In this document: piece after piece, positions 8,055 to 15,849 of the stretch | How the letters are laid out: the number at the start of each line of letters is the position of its first letter | Position numbering within the stretch: the first letter of the stretch is position 1 | Assembly (NCBI GenBank): GCA_964508975.1 | Contig: CAZDVQ010000001.1 | Coordinates: 124,001 to 188,000 of the forward strand | Reading direction: 5' to 3' | From: CAZDVQ01 sp964508975 | GTDB lineage: Bacteria; Bacteroidota; Bacteroidia; Chitinophagales; Saprospiraceae | DNA: 64,000 nt | Program-made: the position numbers and the translations under genes | Notes under the pieces: generated by a model | What the model saw: the letters and a program-made list of their open reading frames with translations, nothing else | What the model was told of the DNA's origin: nothing | Databases searched by the model: none

Positions 8055-11051
8055 ATGAACACCCTCTTTAAGATATTTTTGCTGGCCTTGAGCCTTAGTT
8101 TTACCGCAAGTTTGGCTGCACAAGACCAATGTGCCACGGCTACGCCACTGGGCACGGTTACCAGTTACTGCTCCAATACGGGCCAGTTTAATAACTCCAC
8201 TGCTACACCGGATGCGCCCACGCCAGTATGTTTTTCAGGCTCGAACCAAGGAGTTTGGTTTTCGTTTATCGCCACGGGCGTAAACGTGAACATCAACGTG
8301 TCGGGGAATACGAGCCCAATTCCTGGTGGTACGCTCAACAGCCCGCAAATTGCACTGTATAGCGGTAACTGCACCAGTTTAACACCGGTAGCTTGCCGCT
8401 CTGACGCCTTTGGATTTGATGTAGTAGAGCTTTTTGCCAGCAACTTGGTATTAGGTCAGGTATACTATTTTATGGTTGATGGCCGAGGTAATAACCGCGG
8501 TACATTTAAACTTTGCGTCAATAACTACAACCCTGTTGTTGAGCCTTCATCAGATTGCCCGACGGGCGTTGTACTCTGCGATAAAACAGGTTTTACTGTA
8601 CCCAGCATCAGCGGTTCAGGTTCAAACTCTAATGAGTTGAACAACGTTTGTCCGGGTTCTTGTACCGGAGGCATCTCGGAAGATAATTCGGCATGGTACA
8701 AATGGACTTGCAGGGATGCGGGTACATTCTCATTTACGATCTCGCCTTTAAACCCATCGGATGATATTGACTTTTACCTGTTTGAATTGCCCAACGGATT
8801 GAACAACTGTAGCGGCAAGCAGCCCATCCGGTGTAACTCGGCCGGTGAAAACCAGGGCTCGCCCCTAAGTACATGGGTTGCCTGTACAGGACCAACAGGT
8901 ATGCGCCTCGGCGAATCTGACACCAACGAACCTTGTGGTTGTAACGGTGGCAACAATAACTACGTGGCGGCGGCCAACTTGGTAGCAGGTAGGAGCTATG
9001 CCTTGGCCATCCAGAATTTTAGTGGCACAGGTAGTGGTTTCAGCATCGAGTTTGGTGGCTCGGCAACCTTTTTAGGGCCAGAAGCCGACTTTGTGATTGA
9101 CCAAGCGGGCTTATGTGACGGCTTGCCCATCACGGTAATTGATAATTCTACCTTTGCGGTGGGTACCATCACCGATTGGTCGTGGAACTTTGGCCCGGGC
9201 TCGAACCCTGGCACTGCCAACACTGTTGGTCCGCACCAAGTGCAATATACTGCCCCCGGTGTACGCACGGTTCGTTTAACGATTGAAACTGACCTGGGCT
9301 GCATCGTAACCAAAACATTGCCTGTAACCATTGGCGAGCCTGTGAATATTACGGCCAGCACCACGAACGTACCCTGCTTTAACGATAATATTGGTACCAT
9401 CAACGTTACGCCAGCGCCACACGTGCTAGCTTTGAGCTACCTGTGGAGCAACGGTGCAGTGACACAAGACCTGGCCAACCTTGGGCCTGGTACTTACACC
9501 GTAACAGTAAGCAATAGTATTTGCCAAACGATTGAAACCTACGATATCACAGGACCTCCCCCATTTGTGATTGAAGATAGCATGACGCTGGCCACCTGTA
9601 ATGGCGGTACAGATGGAGCCTTATACCTAGAAGTGTCGGGTGCTGTACCATTTTGGAATGGCGGGTATCTGTACGATTGGGGTCTAGGGTTCCAGGCTTC
9701 GCCGCAGTCGCTCAACTTACCTATTGGCCTGTACGCGGTAACGATTCGGGATTCTATCGGCTGCGAGGTAGACTTAAACCTAGAGGTCAGGGAGCTAGAG
9801 TTGCTATTAGACCCCGGGGCCAGTACACTTGTAAACCCGAGTTGCTATGGCTTTGCGAACGGTAGCATCAGCCTGGGTGTGGGTAATGGCCTTGGGCCAT
9901 TTGCCTACGACTGGGGCCCTGTGAACAACTTCGTGTTAAACGACAACTTCAGGAATAACTTAATAGCTGGAGATTATATCATCCGTTTCAGGGATGCAAA
10001 CTTCTGCTTTGGCTTGGATACCATAAGCTTGGTACAACCCGATAGCTTGCAAATTGTGCTGTTGGACTCTGTTGATATCCGCTGCTTTGGTGAAGATAAC
10101 GGTCGGGCCATACCCGTGGTTATTGGGGGCACGTACCCATATGCTTACTTGTGGAGCGATCCGCTTGCCCAGACCGATTCGCTTGCCGTAAACTTGGAGC
10201 CAGGCCCTATCGCCCTGACGGTGACGGATGCAAACGGCTGTATTGCTATTGACACAACCACCATCATAGAACCGCCTTTACTCGAAATATTAGCCGTGTA
10301 CCCCAACAATGCCTTATGCTACGGTGAAACCAACGGCGGCATTGGTGTTTGGGCTACAGGTGGTACACCTGCCTACCAGTATGGCATAGTAGGCGGCACC
10401 TTGGGCCCCGATACATTGATTGCCAATATAGGTTTCGGGGTGTACGATGTACAAGTGGTTGATAGCCGTGGCTGTGAAACCACCTGGGAAAATGTATTTA
10501 TCGACCAGCCTTTCCAACTCATCGTTGATGCAGGCCTTGATAGAACTATTAACCTAGGCGATACCACCGAATTGTACGCCAACGTAAATTCGGCCTGGGT
10601 AAGTCAGTACAGCTGGACACCCATTACCGGACTGTTTTGCCCCAACTGCAAGATAACAGGTGCTAGACCCGTGCAAAGCACCACCTATACCGTGCTAGTT
10701 ACCGATGATTTTGGCTGTACCGCCTCCGACGATGTAACCATCAGCGTGGATGTGGTTAGGCCTGTATTTATACCTAATGCCTTTACACCTAATGTAGACG
10801 GCCTGAATGATACCTTCCACCCATTTGGCGGAAGTTCAGTGCTTAGAGTCAATCAGATGGCCATTTTTGACCGTTGGGGCGAATTGGTTTACCGTGCCGA
10901 TAATTTTGGCATCAACGATCCAAGCAGCGGCTGGGATGGAACCTTCAATGGCAAAGGTATGAACGCTGGGGTATTTGTATACTTGATTGAGATTGAGTTT
11001 ATCGATGGTGTGAAACAAAGCTACCAAGGCGATGTAAACCTGATACGCTAA
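8055..11051 (+). CDS. Secreted SprB-repeat/PKD protein with T9SS type B sorting domain
   Basis: 998 residues with a clear Sec signal peptide (MNTLFKIFLLALSLSFTASLAAQ). The N-terminal third has two beta-rich Cys-containing modules (QCATATPLG...; DCPTGVVLC...). Around residues 340-425 is a PKD-like fold with WSWNFGPG...VRTVRLTIET. From about 430 to 820 come repeated SprB-like units, each with C-[FN]-[DG]-x-N-G and a later L-x-P-G-x-Y-x-V-x-V. The last 90 residues read FIPNAFTPNVDGLNDTFHP...IFDRWGELVY...GWDGTFNGKGMNAGVFVYLI, the gliding-motility-associated C-terminal domain that directs type IX secretion. It is probably a surface adhesin or motility-related protein. Its stop codon overlaps that of the convergent oxidase subunit gene. 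Confidence 0.9.
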   Translation: MNTLFKIFLLALSLSFTASLAAQDQCATATPLGTVTSYCSNTGQFNNSTATPDAPTPVCFSGSNQGVWFSFIATGVNVNINVSGNTSPIPGGTLNSPQIALYSGNCTSLTPVACRSDAFGFDVVELFASNLVLGQVYYFMVDGRGNNRGTFKLCVNNYNPVVEPSSDCPTGVVLCDKTGFTVPSISGSGSNSNELNNVCPGSCTGGISEDNSAWYKWTCRDAGTFSFTISPLNPSDDIDFYLFELPNGLNNCSGKQPIRCNSAGENQGSPLSTWVACTGPTGMRLGESDTNEPCGCNGGNNNYVAAANLVAGRSYALAIQNFSGTGSGFSIEFGGSATFLGPEADFVIDQAGLCDGLPITVIDNSTFAVGTITDWSWNFGPGSNPGTANTVGPHQVQYTAPGVRTVRLTIETDLGCIVTKTLPVTIGEPVNITASTTNVPCFNDNIGTINVTPAPHVLALSYLWSNGAVTQDLANLGPGTYTVTVSNSICQTIETYDITGPPPFVIEDSMTLATCNGGTDGALYLEVSGAVPFWNGGYLYDWGLGFQASPQSLNLPIGLYAVTIRDSIGCEVDLNLEVRELELLLDPGASTLVNPSCYGFANGSISLGVGNGLGPFAYDWGPVNNFVLNDNFRNNLIAGDYIIRFRDANFCFGLDTISLVQPDSLQIVLLDSVDIRCFGEDNGRAIPVVIGGTYPYAYLWSDPLAQTDSLAVNLEPGPIALTVTDANGCIAIDTTTIIEPPLLEILAVYPNNALCYGETNGGIGVWATGGTPAYQYGIVGGTLGPDTLIANIGFGVYDVQVVDSRGCETTWENVFIDQPFQLIVDAGLDRTINLGDTTELYANVNSAWVSQYSWTPITGLFCPNCKITGARPVQSTTYTVLVTDDFGCTASDDVTISVDVVRPVFIPNAFTPNVDGLNDTFHPFGGSSVLRVNQMAIFDRWGELVYRADNFGINDPSSGWDGTFNGKGMNAGVFVYLIEIEFIDGVKQSYQGDVNLIR

Positions 11052-11656
11052 ATAAACCTGTCAATAAGACTGCTCAACAAGAAAAGCACCACGAGAAAAA
11101 TCCACAAGCCGTCGAGGAAGTGCCAGTACATGGTGAGCAACTTTAACTTAAGCTTTTTCTCGGGGTCGGAAAAATACACCAACACGCTCACGGGTTCTTT
11201 CATCCGGAAATAGGCGTTGCGTAGGAAAATTAGTAAAAACGGTATTCCACCGATAATGTGGGCAAAGTGCAAGTACGATAACGCGTAAATGTACTGGCTT
11301 CCGAGCCCTTTGCGGAGGCCTCCTAGCTGTGTCCAGCCAAAGTATTGCAAACACATGAAAACAATTGTCAGTATCACGGTGAATAGTAGCGAAAGCTGGT
11401 AAGCCTTGGTATTATCGTTCTCGTAGGCTTTTTTTGCCCGGTGCAGCATAGTGCTAGCACCCAACAAAAAGATGGAGTTGAAAATAAATATATTGGGTAG
11501 AGCCGCTGCGGCTAGCCCGTTGGTTATACGCGTATAAATGTATGCGAAGGTAAACCCGAGAAAAAGCGCACAAAGCCCTAGAATCAACAGGGTAGTAAGA
11601 ATGTTGAGTGGGTGTAATGTCAGCGATTTGTATTCGTCATGTTGCACTCGTGTCAT
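11048..11656 (-). CDS. Heme-copper oxidase subunit III family protein
   Basis: 202 residues with five hydrophobic segments. It has the subunit III traits: an N-terminal helix with GLCALFLGFTFAYIY, a middle FLLGASTMLHRAKKA, the SYLHFAHIIGG segment and the end TMYWHFLDGLWIFLVVLFLL. The HFxDxxW motif is diagnostic of cytochrome oxidase subunit III/CyoC. Subunit III stabilises the proton path of terminal oxidases in the inner membrane. No subunits I or II, haem synthesis or assembly genes are nearby, so this is an orphan. Its 3' end overlaps the previous convergent gene by 4 bp. Confidence 0.8.
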   Translation of the reverse strand: MTRVQHDEYKSLTLHPLNILTTLLILGLCALFLGFTFAYIYTRITNGLAAAALPNIFIFNSIFLLGASTMLHRAKKAYENDNTKAYQLSLLFTVILTIVFMCLQYFGWTQLGGLRKGLGSQYIYALSYLHFAHIIGGIPFLLIFLRNAYFRMKEPVSVLVYFSDPEKKLKLKLLTMYWHFLDGLWIFLVVLFLLSSLIDRFI

Positions 11657-11706
11657 AGCTGCAAAGGTTTGACAAACTAAACTAAGTATTATGCTATTTG
11701 TTCAGT

Positions 11707-11737
11707 TTTGAGCAGTTATGTAAAAGCATTATCTTCG
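11707..11737 (+). promoter_or_regulatory. Bacteroidota-type promoter of the rhomboid gene
   Basis: TTTG, exactly 19 bases, TATCTTCG (one mismatch from TAnnTTTG). The expected transcript start is about 8 nt before the ATG, giving a very short leader. Confidence 0.6.
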
Positions 11738-11751
11738 TCCATAAAAATACC

Positions 11752-12303
11752 ATGGCCTTAAAAATACGATTTAACGCCCCTGTAATATTGGGTTTCGCCC
11801 TGTTGAGCACAGCGGTGCTAGCGCTTAACCTGTTAACCAATAATTTTCTGTTGCCCATTTTCGCGCTGAATGGTAGCTTCAACATGGTAGACCCATTTTT
11901 CTACATTGGCTTACTGACATATCCATTGGGGCATTCGGGACCAGAACATTGGTTTGGCAATATATCTTTGCTGCTGCTGGTTGGACCAATCATGGAGGAA
12001 AAATATGGCAGCAAGAATATGCTAACCATGATTCTGCTCACCACGGTGTTGAGCGGTATATTACACGTTATTTTCTTTAGCTATGGCCTTGTTGGTGCAA
12101 GTGGGGTAGTGTTTATGCTCATTGTACTCATATCATTTGCTAATGTGCGTTCGGGCGAAATACCGCTCACCTTCGTGCTGGTGGTATTGCTGTACTTGGG
12201 CCGAGAGGTAGTGAGTTATTTCCAAGCCGATAATATCTCCCAGTTTGCCCATATTATTGGTGGAGCGCTAGGTGGGGTGTTTGGATTTGCCTCGCAGAAG
12301 TAA
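11752..12303 (+). CDS. Rhomboid family intramembrane serine protease
   Basis: 183 residues with about six hydrophobic segments, the bacterial rhomboid minimum. The catalytic serine motif GASG is present in LVGASGVVFML, and the catalytic histidine in FAHIIGGALGG. The loop segment HSGPEHWFGN matches the H-x-x-x-x-H-x-x-x-N-type L1/TM2 signature, although one histidine spacing is unusual. Rhomboids cleave membrane proteins within the bilayer. The upstream 18 codons of open frame lie inside the promoter, so the ATG giving MALKIRF is used. It stands alone in its transcription unit. Confidence 0.85.
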   Translation: MALKIRFNAPVILGFALLSTAVLALNLLTNNFLLPIFALNGSFNMVDPFFYIGLLTYPLGHSGPEHWFGNISLLLLVGPIMEEKYGSKNMLTMILLTTVLSGILHVIFFSYGLVGASGVVFMLIVLISFANVRSGEIPLTFVLVVLLYLGREVVSYFQADNISQFAHIIGGALGGVFGFASQK

Positions 12304-12334
12304 ACATACCTTAGAGTATGTTTGGACTTTAGCT
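12303..12334 (-). repeat. Fragment of the 160-bp hairpin MITE
   Basis: On the plus strand, gagtatgtttggactttagct reproduces the inner reading of one end of the element found complete at 14.9 and 46.2 kb. It is preceded by aaacatac, giving the small palindrome aaacata-N8-tatgttt. The fragment covers the stop of the ATPase gene. Confidence 0.7.
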
Positions 12335-13507
12335 ATTTTCCTGTCCCACAGATGACAGCAACTGGTCAAGATTTCGCCAGGAAACAAACTGGCCAGAGGA
12401 TGTTTTGAAATCTTCATCACCACCATAAACTACATTTAAACGACTGGCGGGAGTACCACTTTGTTTCGCCCAATACAGCAGATTATCTAAAAAGTGCTGA
12501 TTGCGCGTCTTCGCGGCTTTGACTTCAAAAGGAAATAATTGAATCCCTTGTTCCAGGATGATATCAACCTCTTTTTGGTCCTTACTTTGCCAAAAATATA
12601 ATTGTGGTCGAATGCCTTGGTTCAAATAGTGCTTTGTCATTTCATTAATGACAAAATTTTCAAACAGCCCTCCTTTCAGGTAGTGCGTATGCAGTTGATC
12701 ACTCGATTGAATTTGAAGCAGTGAACAGGCAAGACCAGTATCATAGAAATATAATTTAGGGGATTTGATTAACCTTTTACTAAAGTTTTGATAATGAGGC
12801 TGATGTTGGTACACAATATAGCTGGCTTCAAGTACTGATAGCCATGATTTAACTGTATTTGGACTTATACCGACATCGCTGGCCAAAGAATTTATATTGA
12901 CAACTTGACCTATCCTTCCAGCACATAATCTTAAGAATAATGTGAACTGGTTCAGATTTTCTATATTTTTAATCTGACGAACGTCTCGTTCTACATAGGT
13001 ACTGATGTAGTTCGGGTAAAAATCAGGTGGGGCAATTCCTTTGTCAAATATTCGAGGGTAGCCGCCCGAAAAGATGATATCCTCATATGATTCAATCTTA
13101 AATCCAGCGTTTTTAAGCTCCCCATAAGAAAGGGGCATCATATTAAAAATCGCAGTTCTCCCAGCTAAGGATTGTGTGATACTTTCAAGTAGTTGAAAAT
13201 TCTGAGAACCAGACATGGCAAAATGAATATCTTTCGAGTCAACGATTTGTTGAATATAAGAAAATAATATAGGTGCTTGCTGTGCCTCATCAATCACTGC
13301 TCCATTGGGGAAGTTGCTCAAAAAGCCTCTTGGATCCGCTTGAGCAAACGAACGGTTATCAACGTCCTCGAGGTTCACGTACGGCAAATCTCCGTAAAGT
13401 GTTTTCAAAAGTGTAGTCTTCCCAGTTTGTCGTGCTCCTGTAAGGGTAATCACGGGGAATTTTTCACGCAGTGAAATTATTTTCTGGCTTATATCTCTTT
13501 GTATCAT
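12329..13507 (-). CDS. DUF4143 family AAA ATPase
   Basis: 392 residues. Walker A is TGARQTGKTTLLK (residues about 20-32), Walker B is GAVIDEAQQAP, and sensor 1 is FAMSGSQNFQLL. The middle has SGGYPRI and YISTYVERDVRQI, and the C-terminal DUF4143 part has KLYFYDTGLACSLL, GGLFENFVINE, FWQSKDQKEVDIILE and FPFEVKAAKT. The last two resemble a D-x-ExK nuclease-like core. This is a common horizontally spread, poorly understood ATPase family. A perfect -7 element (TATTTTTG, 13512-13519) lies right at the start codon, so the mRNA may be nearly leaderless. A perfect palindrome sits just upstream, and a MITE fragment covers the 3' end. Confidence 0.85.
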   Translation of the reverse strand: MIQRDISQKIISLREKFPVITLTGARQTGKTTLLKTLYGDLPYVNLEDVDNRSFAQADPRGFLSNFPNGAVIDEAQQAPILFSYIQQIVDSKDIHFAMSGSQNFQLLESITQSLAGRTAIFNMMPLSYGELKNAGFKIESYEDIIFSGGYPRIFDKGIAPPDFYPNYISTYVERDVRQIKNIENLNQFTLFLRLCAGRIGQVVNINSLASDVGISPNTVKSWLSVLEASYIVYQHQPHYQNFSKRLIKSPKLYFYDTGLACSLLQIQSSDQLHTHYLKGGLFENFVINEMTKHYLNQGIRPQLYFWQSKDQKEVDIILEQGIQLFPFEVKAAKTRNQHFLDNLLYWAKQSGTPASRLNVVYGGDEDFKTSSGQFVSWRNLDQLLSSVGQENS

Positions 13508-13511
13508 ACTA

Positions 13512-13519
13512 CAAAAATA
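13512..13519 (-). promoter_or_regulatory. -7 promoter element of the DUF4143 ATPase gene
   Basis: Minus strand TATTTTTG matches TAnnTTTG. It ends 5 nt from the start codon, so transcription should begin almost at the ATG. The palindrome lies 4 bp further upstream and covers the -33 region. Confidence 0.5.
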
Positions 13520-13522
13520 GTA

Positions 13523-13567
13523 AAAATTGGACAAATCTGCAATCTGATTGCAGATTTGTCCAATTTT
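13523..13567. promoter_or_regulatory. Perfect palindrome with 21-bp arms, possible operator
   Basis: Two perfect 21-bp arms (aaaattggacaaatctgcaat and its complement) around a 3-base centre CTG. It covers the region where the -33 box of the ATPase promoter should be. The 45-bp length and lack of any mismatch are far beyond chance. It could be an operator, a cruciform or a recombination site. Confidence 0.8.
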
Positions 13568-13591
13568 AGAGATAATTTTCATCGTTAAATT

Positions 13592-13685
13592 GCGCCTCCC
13601 CCCGGCGCGTTGCGCCGACCCCCTCCACTGTACAGCCGCTATGCGTCTGTTGGTAGCGGGGGTTGGGCGAGCGAAGCTCGCCGGG
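13592..13685 (+). repeat. GC-rich intergenic repeat, degenerate
   Basis: Short GC palindromes (ccggcgcg ttg cgccg; gggcgagc gaa gctcgcc) without a recognisable core. It is followed by a heptamer tandem repeat and then a second, clearer copy. Confidence 0.5.
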
Positions 13686-13686
13686 G

Positions 13687-13728
13687 TCATCGTTCATCGT
13701 TCATTGTTCATCGTTCATCGTTCATCGT
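13687..13728 (+). repeat. Tandem heptamer TCATCGT, six units
   Basis: Six consecutive units, one with a single change (TCATTGT), in non-coding DNA between two GC-rich repeats. This length and setting fit slipped-strand variation. It is outside any reading frame. Confidence 0.85.
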
Positions 13729-13732
13729 TAAC

Positions 13733-13871
13733 CAAGGCCGCTTCGCGGCCTTGGCAGCGTGAGCCGACCGTAGCGCAGCCGCGTTAGCGGCTGGTGCCGC
13801 CAGGCACCGACCGTTCAGGGAGCGCGTAGGGTGGCGACCGCCGCGGATGCGGCGGGCACGCCCCAATAAAA
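13733..13871 (-). repeat. GC-rich intergenic repeat
   Basis: Contains the perfect hairpin ccaaggccgc ttc gcggccttgg, stems gccgcgttagcggc and ggtgccgccaggcacc, a degenerate core (ccgaccgttcagggagc) and the edge gggcacgccccaat. The 457-bp space between the ATPase and ABC genes holds only the palindrome and these repeats. Confidence 0.75.
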
Positions 13872-13964
13872 AAAATTAAAATAGGGCGAGCCCAGGATAC
13901 GAATGATAAAATTTAAGCACCAACTACAAAAAACGCATTATCTTGTACCCCTAAATCTAATATT

Positions 13965-14849
13965 ATGGCTGTACTAGACATCAGCAACCTCAGTAAAAGT
14001 TACGGTAAAGTGCAGGCACTCGACCAGTTAAACCTGAGCGTGGAAGCTGGGCAAATATTTGGCATCCTGGGGCCAAATGGCAGTGGCAAAACAACTACAT
14101 TGGGTATTATTCTAGGCATTATCATGTCAGATAGCGGCTCCTACAACTGGTTTGGCGAGCCTGGCTCAAGTGCCCAGCGCCGACGGGTAGGTGCCATCTT
14201 GGAAACCCCCAACTTTTATACACACATGTCGGCCTCCGATAACCTCAAGCTCGTGGCCCACATTAAACGGATTGAAAACCCCGATATCAACGGGATTTTG
14301 CGCACCGTTGGCTTGCTTGAAAGGGCTAGTTCAGCTTTTAAAACATACTCGCTCGGTATGAAGCAACGCTTGGCGATTGGCGCTTGCTTACTCGGTGACC
14401 CTGAAGTGCTCATCTTCGATGAGCCTACCAATGGCCTCGACCCACAAGGTATGGCAGAGGTTCGAGAGCTGTTGCGCAATATTGGGCAACAAGGCAAAAC
14501 AATCCTCCTGGCCAGCCACATCATCGACGAGGTTGAAAAAGTGTGTACCCATGCGGCTATTATCAAACGAGGCAAACTATTGGCCTCGGGCATGGTATCA
14601 GAATTGCTGAGTGGCGAGCAGATGGTAGAGGTTTCCGCTTCCAATATTGAGCAACTGAGCCGTAGCTTACAATCTAGCCCCTTAGTCAAGTCCTTGCGCC
14701 AAGATAGCGGTAAATTAATCTGCGCCGTTAACGATGGCGTGAGCACCGAGGACTTGAACCGTTATGCCCAACAACAAGGCATCGTGTTGAACCACCTCAC
14801 TGCCCGCAAAAAATCTCTGGAACAAGAATTCCTCGAACGTACTTCTTAA
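13965..14849 (+). CDS. ABC transporter ATP-binding protein
   Basis: 294 residues. Walker A is GPNGSGKTT (about 38-46), the signature is YSLGMKQRL, Walker B is VLIFDEPTNGLDP with the D-loop, and the switch histidine is in LASHIIDEVEK. The extended C-terminus after residue 220 is typical of exporters of the type with separate ATPase and permease genes (BcrA/GldA-like). The permease follows after a 184-bp gap that is filled by a MITE. It energises export of an unknown substrate at the inner membrane. Confidence 0.9.
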   Translation: MAVLDISNLSKSYGKVQALDQLNLSVEAGQIFGILGPNGSGKTTTLGIILGIIMSDSGSYNWFGEPGSSAQRRRVGAILETPNFYTHMSASDNLKLVAHIKRIENPDINGILRTVGLLERASSAFKTYSLGMKQRLAIGACLLGDPEVLIFDEPTNGLDPQGMAEVRELLRNIGQQGKTILLASHIIDEVEKVCTHAAIIKRGKLLASGMVSELLSGEQMVEVSASNIEQLSRSLQSSPLVKSLRQDSGKLICAVNDGVSTEDLNRYAQQQGIVLNHLTARKKSLEQEFLERTS

Positions 14850-14850
14850 G

Positions 14851-15010
14851 CGTATGTTCGGACTTTAGCTTCCGGCGAAAAACAGCTCTTTTCCGATGAT
14901 TTTTGCTTTAAAAAATAGTTAGGTAGCCCCACTATGCGCCCATTTTTAAAGCAACCTCATCAAAAAAATAGCTCGTTTTTCCCTCGAAACCCAAAATCCA
15001 AACATACTCT
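14851..15010 (-). mobile_element. 160-bp hairpin MITE, copy 1
   Basis: Complete inverse copy of the element at 46141-46300. The ends cgtatgttcgga and tccaaacatactc are inverted repeats. The two halves (about 67 bp each) are imperfect complements meeting at gctttaaaaaat / attttttaaagc, so the whole unit can fold into one long hairpin. No open frame is present. It begins 2 bp after the ABC ATPase stop and separates it from its permease. Confidence 0.85.
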
Positions 15011-15033
15011 AAACATCCTTACACGCTATATAT

Positions 15034-15846
15034 ATGTTGCAATTCCTCTTCAAGCTCGAGTGGCTTAAAATTCGCCGTAACCCCACGGCATTATTGAGCT
15101 TTGGCATGTATGCCTTCACTGCTTTGTGCATCATGGTGCTCATCTCGTCCACTAGTTTCAGCATGGCCGGCGGGGCAGTTAGCTCTGCTAGCTTTCAAAA
15201 GATTCCCGGTATTTTTGAGTTCGGCTTCTACATGTTGTCATGGCTCACCATGTTTTTAGTGGTGTACCAAGCAATTTCTTTAATTACCAACGAGTACAGC
15301 CAGCGCACCCTCCGCCAGAACATCATCACGGGCATGGAACGTAGCGAGTGGATAACGGGCAAATTCATCATGATGACCAGCCTAAACCTGGGGCTTACCG
15401 TATTTGGCTCAAGCTTGCTGGTTATATTTGGCTTGATCAACAGCGGGGGTGCCATGCAAGGGATAGAACAACTTCCGGCTTGGGCAGCACGCTTCTTTAT
15501 CCTGAATCAAGGCTACATGACCCTAGGCCTTTTTATAGGCTTATTGACCCGCCGCTCGGGTGTAGCCGTAGCCATCGTTTTGCCCTACATCATGTTCGTC
15601 GAAGATGCACTCCGATATATCATATTCAAGCCCAGCTTCCCATTCCATAAGCTCAATGCCATGTTACCCGTTATCTCCTTCGACAACATGGTACCAAACC
15701 CTGCGTTCAAGTACAAAGCCGTTGCCGATATCGATACCCAGGTGGTCTGGTCAATGGGCTTTCAAACAGATTTGCTCCTGAGCGTAGGCTGGATTGCCTT
15801 ATTTACATTCCTCAGCTATACGATTATCCAAAAACGCGATTTGTAA
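15034..15846 (+). CDS. ABC transporter permease protein
   Basis: 270 residues with six hydrophobic segments, in the ABC-2 type arrangement of a single permease partner for the upstream ATPase. The loop NEYSQRTLRQNIITGMERSEWITGKF after TM2 is the cytoplasmic coupling region typical of this family (a turnover-regulating QRTLR-type motif). The C-terminus ends in a membrane helix and QKRDL. It forms the channel of the exporter. Translation may be partly uncoupled from the ATPase because of the MITE between them. The SGNH gene starts 3 nt after its stop. Confidence 0.85.
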   Translation: MLQFLFKLEWLKIRRNPTALLSFGMYAFTALCIMVLISSTSFSMAGGAVSSASFQKIPGIFEFGFYMLSWLTMFLVVYQAISLITNEYSQRTLRQNIITGMERSEWITGKFIMMTSLNLGLTVFGSSLLVIFGLINSGGAMQGIEQLPAWAARFFILNQGYMTLGLFIGLLTRRSGVAVAIVLPYIMFVEDALRYIIFKPSFPFHKLNAMLPVISFDNMVPNPAFKYKAVADIDTQVVWSMGFQTDLLLSVGWIALFTFLSYTIIQKRDL

Positions 15847-15849
15847 TCC

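Noticed and set aside
13687..13728. Possible CRISPR array
   Set aside because: Units are 7 bp in direct tandem without spacers; no cas genes anywhere in the window.
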